Shown piece after piece: positions 19,918 through 24,232 of a DNA stretch of 24,232 nt. The notes below the pieces were generated by a model. That model did not search any database. It saw nothing but the letters and a program-made list of their open reading frames with translations, and was not told the DNA's origin. Numbering within the stretch: the stretch's first letter is position 1; each line of letters begins with the position of its first letter. The DNA lies in assembly GCA_900617975.1 (NCBI GenBank), contig UZAE01012849.1:1-24232 (forward strand). The letters run 5' to 3'. Origin of the DNA: Rodentolepis nana. Its lineage: Eukaryota > Platyhelminthes > Cestoda > Cyclophyllidea > Hymenolepididae. The position numbers and the translations under genes are program-made.

Positions 19918-20233
19918 TGGTGTTAATTCGGCAATTTCAAACTGTCACAGTCTAATGAACAGTAGCTCTTCCAAATCTCACAGTAACTGCATAATATTTC
20001 TATTTATTTACGCAAAGTATTTGTGACTTGTCAGTTTACGCTAAATTGTCAGTCCTTTGTGCTCTGGTTGTCTTGCCAGCTAAATCTTTTTCACACCTCA
20101 CATGCTCGATTCTACAAAATTTTATCTCATTATCTGCCTTATTTGCTTATAAACAACACGAATTCAAGTCGAAACTTTTGCGCAACTTCTCAATTGTTCT
20201 CCATGAATGCTCCAGCTATTTAGACCCAAAAAT

Positions 20234-20245
20234 GGGGGGGGGGGG
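20234..20245. repeat. G homopolymer, 12 bases
   Basis: Twelve G followed by purine-rich AGAAGAGGAG. Confidence 0.95.
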
Positions 20246-20809
20246 AGAAGAGGAGACCTTGGGTTCAAACGACGACTTTTCTTAATAATTAAGTACTTTT
20301 CCTATACGCCGCTGGTCAAACATTGTCCTGATGACGCCTCCTCCACAACTTCTATCGCCTAAACGCCTGTGCGTCTGAATTCCTCTTGAATCGATAATCC
20401 ATGGCATGAGAGGTGTGATCTGCGACTTTCCCTCGGTAGAATGCCTCTCAATATTTTAGTTGATAAATGCTCAGTTATATGATAATTGAAGTTTATGATT
20501 AGCTATGGGGAGTACAGAAGATTTCACCTCTAACTAATATTGAAGCACAAAGTTAGACCTTTTCTCAAACAGATGAGTCAGTTCTTCACTTCTCTGGCAG
20601 TCTACCCACATTTTATTTAAATCAAAATTGAACCTTATTAGGAGATCGACCTCTATAACCTTTTGTCCTGCAATTCTTCCATGAATTACACATTTTACCC
20701 AAAATTCATCCCCTCACTCCAAAAAGTTATCATCAATAATCTATTTTTTTAATAAATTTAAATGTTAATTGAATTGGCACATTTAATTTCTCTTGTCTGT
20801 TCTTCACAG

Positions 20810-20926
20810 CTCTCGTTTAATTTTGATTTCATTGTTCACCCGAACAATGAGATAGAGAGAGAGAGTTTTCGGTCTTATCATTTTGAGAGATTTGACTTGC
20901 GCATTATACTCAGGGAAATTTTCTGA
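20810..20926 (+). CDS. Possible terminal exon, unknown product
   Basis: A textbook acceptor (TCTCTTGTCTGTTCTTCACAG) is followed by 38 open codons to TGA, containing FDFIVHPNNEIERESFRSYH. A (GA)n microsatellite is translated as ERES. No upstream exon is identified. It conflicts in layout with the minus-strand candidate at 20978-21118, so at most one of the two is likely to be real. Confidence 0.2.
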   Translation, partial: LSFNFDFIVHPNNEIERESFRSYHFERFDLRIILREIF

Positions 20927-20977
20927 ATAGTGAAAATGACTTCCCGTCCCATTTAGGGGCCATTTTCCAGCACCCAC

Positions 20978-21118
20978 CTTGAATAGAGAGGCGACATCGT
21001 GGAACTCCCTCAAGAGGGGAACCATGTTTCTAGCATCCTTGGCATTAGCCAAACCTAGCCAATGCTTTAGCCATTCCATTCCCTTCTCGGGAGGCATGGA
21101 ATCCCCCGACCCTCGACT
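20978..21118 (-). CDS. Candidate internal exon of an unidentified gene
   Basis: 47 codons, phase 0 at both ends. It is preceded by a good acceptor (TTCTCATCTTCAG) and followed by a good donor (TTCAAG then GTGGGT). The peptide contains GMEWLKHWLGLA and NMVPLLREFHDVASLF, an amphipathic-helix-like sequence. First-position G is about 34% by my count, and the segment is more GC-rich than its flanks. A short in-phase continuation exists at an acceptor near 20543 (21 codons to a stop), which is too short to be convincing. The upstream part is unknown. I do not recognise the family. The plus strand is also open over the same bases, so orientation rests on the splice sites. Confidence 0.35.
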
Positions 21119-21738
21119 CTGAAGATGAGAACCTACTAGGACTGAGGCAGTTAACAAGCAGCTTATCAATTTTCGTCTCTATTTCTTCCCTCTCACCGAA
21201 ATGGAGGAGTTGTTTGTATGATACATGCGACCCCTCATAGAAGCACATTTCGAAGAATTGTGTCTAAGTTAAGCAAAGGTGTCACGTGCTTATATATGTT
21301 TTCACATTTGCATCGATTAGCATTTTGGTCCATAATATTTGGTCATTATTACGATAACGAACCGAGCGACTCATGTCAAAGGCTCTGTATTAGAAAGATA
21401 TTTTATTGAAAAGGCAGAGAAGAGAACGTACTGTGGAGTCTGTCAAATCGTATAAGCATTCACATGCCGATAACACAAGACCTCCTCCAGTGAATACATT
21501 TGGAATGGAAGTGGTGATAGCTAAGTGTAGTAAACCAGGTCTCCTTTTTTTCCTAAATCGATATTTCCGCATTGAGTTTTTCTGCTTTCATCTTTGTTTG
21601 ACGGAATTCACTGTCTTTGCAATCATTTACTTAAAGATCTTTCAAGGATACGAAAGTGGCACTAAGGTGCATAGCTCAGGACTTCTAGCTCCGTGAAGGG
21701 ACCCCTGTGAGGCTTTGCAAGTATCTTTTCTGCAATTT
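21119..21738. other. Unresolved stretch
   Basis: A plus frame at 21406-21696 starts on a non-ATG codon. Its first 45 codons are basic and polar (RRERTVESVKSYKHSHADN) and could be exonic, but no donor or acceptor of quality frames them. Confidence 0.4.
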
Positions 21739-22209
21739 TTAGTTTTGAAGGTGATAATCATGGAAGCAACTTCCCTTACTTTCGTTAAGCCCTCTTGAAT
21801 CGTGCATAATTATATACAAGAGTGCAAGTAGCGTGGCAGCAAAAAGTGATAAAAGCTTTTGCTCGAATAATATCTTCTTCTTTGCATAAAGCTGTCGCAC
21901 CCAACATGAAGAATTTTGATTTTGAGTGAATTTGATGAGCTTCAAGCAGGAAACCTCGAATAAGTGGTTGCAAATGGTGTCCATCAATGTTGACCTTGAC
22001 TCTAAACAAACGTCGGTTAATTTTTTTGCCTTCAGTAAAATGGATGAAATTCCAACTCCTATGAGATTACAGCATTTGATATTTTCATTTGAAATCCAGT
22101 AACTACTGCTAATAGCTAAGCAGAGGGTAATTCGATCTACTCTCTCAATTGAGTGGATATCCCGTTGGGATATCCACTCACACTCACACTCACTTACACA
22201 CGCACACAT
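21739..22209 (-). CDS. Longest ATG frame in the window (156 codons), doubtful
   Basis: This frame starts at a true ATG (A at -3). It begins with codons made from a GTGAGT-type simple repeat (CVSECECEW), runs through the hairpin at 22150-22180, and ends with a possible membrane segment (LLSLFAATLLALLYIIM near residues 120-136). First-position G is low (about 14% in the second half). A different minus frame, entered after the TTTGTTTAG acceptor at 22002-22003 and open to TAA at 21785, has a more coding-like pattern (about 31% G) and contains KFFMLGATALCKEEDIIRAK. If there is a gene here, that second frame is the better candidate. Neither is recognised. Confidence 0.2.
   Translation of the reverse strand: MCACVSECECEWISQRDIHSIERVDRITLCLAISSSYWISNENIKCCNLIGVGISSILLKAKKLTDVCLESRSTLMDTICNHLFEVSCLKLIKFTQNQNSSCWVRQLYAKKKILFEQKLLSLFAATLLALLYIIMHDSRGLNESKGSCFHDYHLQN
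22150..22180. repeat. Hairpin, 14-base perfect arms, 3-base loop
   Basis: TGAGTGGATATCCC, loop GTT, then its exact complement GGGATATCCACTCA. It continues directly into a CACTCA repeat (22175-22194), so the right arm and the microsatellite share sequence. That suggests origin by local copying with inversion. Confidence 0.95.
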
Positions 22210-22796
22210 TTATGCGAATATCAGATGAATGCTTATCGAGAACACGATGGCAAATGCAATTATAGCTAATAATAATCCAACAAAATATCTGTAAAATAGC
22301 AGCATAAACGAATGGGTCTCCACATTTTGAAATTTAGAAATTCGCTTTGATCATAGTCATATTGAATGGAAAAGTGGACAAATAGCAGTTTACCTATTAA
22401 GCACTCTTTGCAAATGATACATATGAGAGATAATATAAAACAGTCTCCTAATACTGTTAGTGGCAAAATATTACTTTAATTCTCATGCCCTGAAGTTCAA
22501 TGGCTCAAAAATTTCTCTTCCCAGATTGAGACAAGCCTCAGCAGGCTTTGAAGAATATGGGCAAGAAAATCGGATGATTTTCACCCAACGATTTGTAGAG
22601 GGTGGATATTGCTTCATATAATATGAGATAGTTCACTTTCTAAGACCAAGTGTAGTCTTTTTAACTTCCTTTGCTCCTTGAACCCCCTTCCCCCCCCCTC
22701 CCCCCACTCGTCGGAGGAGCCAACCAGGACTTCTCCGGCAAGGATGTGAGTTTTATCTAAACAGTTAATATATATGGGGTACGCTTCCGCTTTAAG
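22210..22796. other. No gene seen; C-rich tract
   Basis: AT-rich with a C-rich tract at 22683-22706 (runs of 5, 9 and 5 C). Confidence 0.5.
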
Positions 22797-23205
22797 ATGA
22801 AATTCTTTGATTTTTACGACAATATTATTCGTGGCATAATTTGGATTGGGCCAAAGAATAAAATTATTCAGCGAGTGTCGCTCAGCCAGTCCAATAGCAT
22901 CTTACACTGGCATGGCCACCTTAAGGAAATAAACTGACGAGTTAATAAGCCCTGAATATTAGTGAACTCAGGTTCATCCGTGATCCTAAGTGTCAAAGGA
23001 GAAAGACCACACATTTGATCAACATAAATTATGCGCCATTTCAAGTGAGATTATCGACAAATCGCTGATTTCAAATGGAAGTTTTGCAAAACTTGATTTT
23101 GACTCCGTTCAGCCTCCCATTTTGGGAAATCTTTTCCCGATGAAATACATCAAACTTTCATTCAACCTGTTAAAAAGTCCAAAAACTAAGCATAAATACG
23201 ATTAA
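22797..23205 (+). CDS. Two weak open segments, possible small gene
   Basis: An ATG at 22797, 25 bases after a TATATAT, opens 46 codons to TGA (22935) and includes MKFFDFYDNIIRGIIWIGPK. A second segment, 22991-23205, begins just after a CCTAAG acceptor-like site that coincides with the frame opening. It runs 71 codons to TAA and contains DHTFDQHKLCAISSEIIDKS. AATAAA follows at 23401. The two segments do not join in phase with any donor I can see, so they may be separate exons or chance. No family is recognised. Confidence 0.2.
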
Positions 23206-23427
23206 ATTGGGGCAATTATATTCATCCCATCAGATTGTCAACTTCAGCGTGAGATAAATTGAGATCAGCGCTCAGGGGACTGCATAATCCGATTTTCAGT
23301 CATTAACGCTCGCGAATTAGAGTACAACGTGATGCAGAGAGTTGAAAGAAGAAGTAAAAGCGCATTCTAGTCACATGTGCAAATTCACCAAAGCACAAGA
23401 AATAAAGGAGTGGGGATGGAGGTGTGT

Positions 23428-23463
23428 GGGGTGGGGGGTGGGGGGTGGGGGGTGGGGGGGGGG
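23428..23463 (+). repeat. G-quadruplex-forming tract (five G runs)
   Basis: G4-T-G6-T-G6-T-G6-T-G10: five runs of four or more G separated by single T. This matches the strictest intramolecular G-quadruplex rule (runs of at least three, loops of one). TGAGTGAGTGAGG follows it. Confidence 0.95.
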
Positions 23464-23526
23464 TGAGTGAGTGAGGGTTAAAGTCCATCCTTTTTAACGG
23501 GCTGCCTCTCGCTTTCCTCTCTCCTA

Positions 23527-23548
23527 CCCCCACCCCCCCTCCTCCCCC
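23527..23548. repeat. C-rich tract facing the G tract
   Basis: C5-A-C7-T-CC-T-C5, 64 bases after the G tract. It could pair with it within one strand, or form a quadruplex or i-motif itself. Confidence 0.9.
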
Positions 23549-23570
23549 AGGGTAGCCTCTTAGTTTGGAA

Positions 23571-23587
23571 CTCTCTCTCTCTCTCTT
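23571..23587. repeat. (CT)8 microsatellite
   Basis: Perfect CT run, then TT. Confidence 0.9.
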
Positions 23588-24232
23588 TCATATTTTTAGG
23601 ACATGATTTGCACAGGTGAATCTCACTAAAAACTAGTGTGTCTCATGTCCTTGGCCTCACACACTACTAGGTGGTTAAGTTGATACGTGGCTAATGGAGC
23701 TTTGAGTAACAAAAATGTATTTTTTTTCTAAATAGGAAAAGGTGCAAAAAAATAGAGTCTTTTACGATTCTGAAGCTTACTGCACTTTAATCTTGGAAAT
23801 GTATGACCGAGAAATTAATGTTTAATCACCGTTGCCGTAATGCTACTCATAACTCCATTCCTACGATTTGCATTTCCCACAAGAGCTTGATTTCAATGCG
23901 TTGCTACCTATTCATTTCATTTTAAGTCATTTTCCACTTGAGTGCGATTTAAGTTACTTATCCAATTCACATTTTTCCTACTGACTCAACCACTACGACT
24001 GACGCTCTCTTCAGTTGGAACTGTAGAATCTTAGTAGTGTGTTCAACCACCACACGATCATTTCTATCTATGCGCTTGCTAGATCATCTCGAGCCTCCAT
24101 GATTAGTTCTGGCTCTTGATGCCCTCGCAAAATCCTAAAAAGAAAACTTGGTGAAGAAGAGGGAAGTAAATGCACGATAAATCACTTTCTGAAATTTTAA
24201 GGTTCTCCCCCCACTCTCTCCCCCCCCCAAAC

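Larger units (their letters stand above)
18624..20809. other. Non-coding stretch with microsatellites
   Basis: No supported exons. It holds a G-rich tract (18904-18920), (TGG)6 at 19266, (TG)n at 19903 and a G12 run at 20234. Two overlapping plus frames at 20023-20285 are 66 and 85 codons long but read through the G run and lack support. Confidence 0.5.
23206..24232. other. Non-coding end region with G/C-rich tracts
   Basis: No supported gene. It contains the G-quadruplex-type tract (23428-23463), an opposite-strand C-rich tract (23527-23548), a CT microsatellite (23571-23587) and a terminal C-rich tract (24207-24228). The minus frame at 23303-23533 is only a Pro/His translation of these tracts. 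Confidence 0.6.

Noticed and set aside
20255..20275. GGGTTCAAACG resembling a tRNA B box
   Set aside because: No A box or cloverleaf stems can be drawn around it; no tRNA gene found in the window.
23303..23533. Pro/His-rich minus frame
   Set aside because: Direct translation of the G-rich tract and nearby purine repeats.

Overview
This looks like nuclear DNA from an invertebrate animal. It is AT-rich and gene-poor, coding sequence is split by very short GT-AG introns (40, 53, 76 and 89 bases), polyadenylation signals are AATAAA, and the DNA carries microsatellites, a decayed mariner transposase and a dispersed short interspersed repeat. A flatworm, perhaps a tapeworm or relative, is my best guess from intron size and the three-finger protein. 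This is inference; no marker fixes the taxon.

Layout: (1) 1-1960, mostly non-coding, with weak open frames and a C-rich promoter-like stretch. (2) 1962-3045, a complete four-exon gene for a 304-residue protein with three C2H2 zinc fingers. It is the best supported gene here. (3) 3046-6860, 3' end signals, then non-coding DNA with two opposed copies of a ~300-base SINE-like repeat (4379-4690 and 6335-6616). (4) 6.8-8.5 kb, minus-strand exon-like segments that do not join in phase. (5) About 9000-9560, a mariner-type DD34D transposase fossil on the minus strand. (6) 9.6-12.6 kb, very AT-rich and empty apart from a heat-shock-element-like site. (7) 12628-13295, the last three exons of a Cys/His-rich protein. 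Its stop codon overlaps AATAAA and a perfect 34-base palindrome follows. (8) 13.3-24.2 kb, mostly non-coding: a third copy of the repeat (17246-17551), several weak exon candidates on both strands (18.2-18.6, 20.8-21.1, 21.7-22.2 and 22.8-23.2 kb), a 14-base-arm hairpin and a strong G-quadruplex tract.

A pattern across the whole window is the excess of long G or C homopolymers (at least thirteen of 9-16 bases) in AT-rich DNA, while A/T runs rarely exceed 9-11. I see no CRISPR array, operon, rRNA or tRNA. No two genes here can be shown to work together. Exon calls other than the zinc-finger gene and the 12.6-13.3 kb gene are tentative, because open stretches of 40-60 codons beside splice-like dinucleotides arise often by chance.
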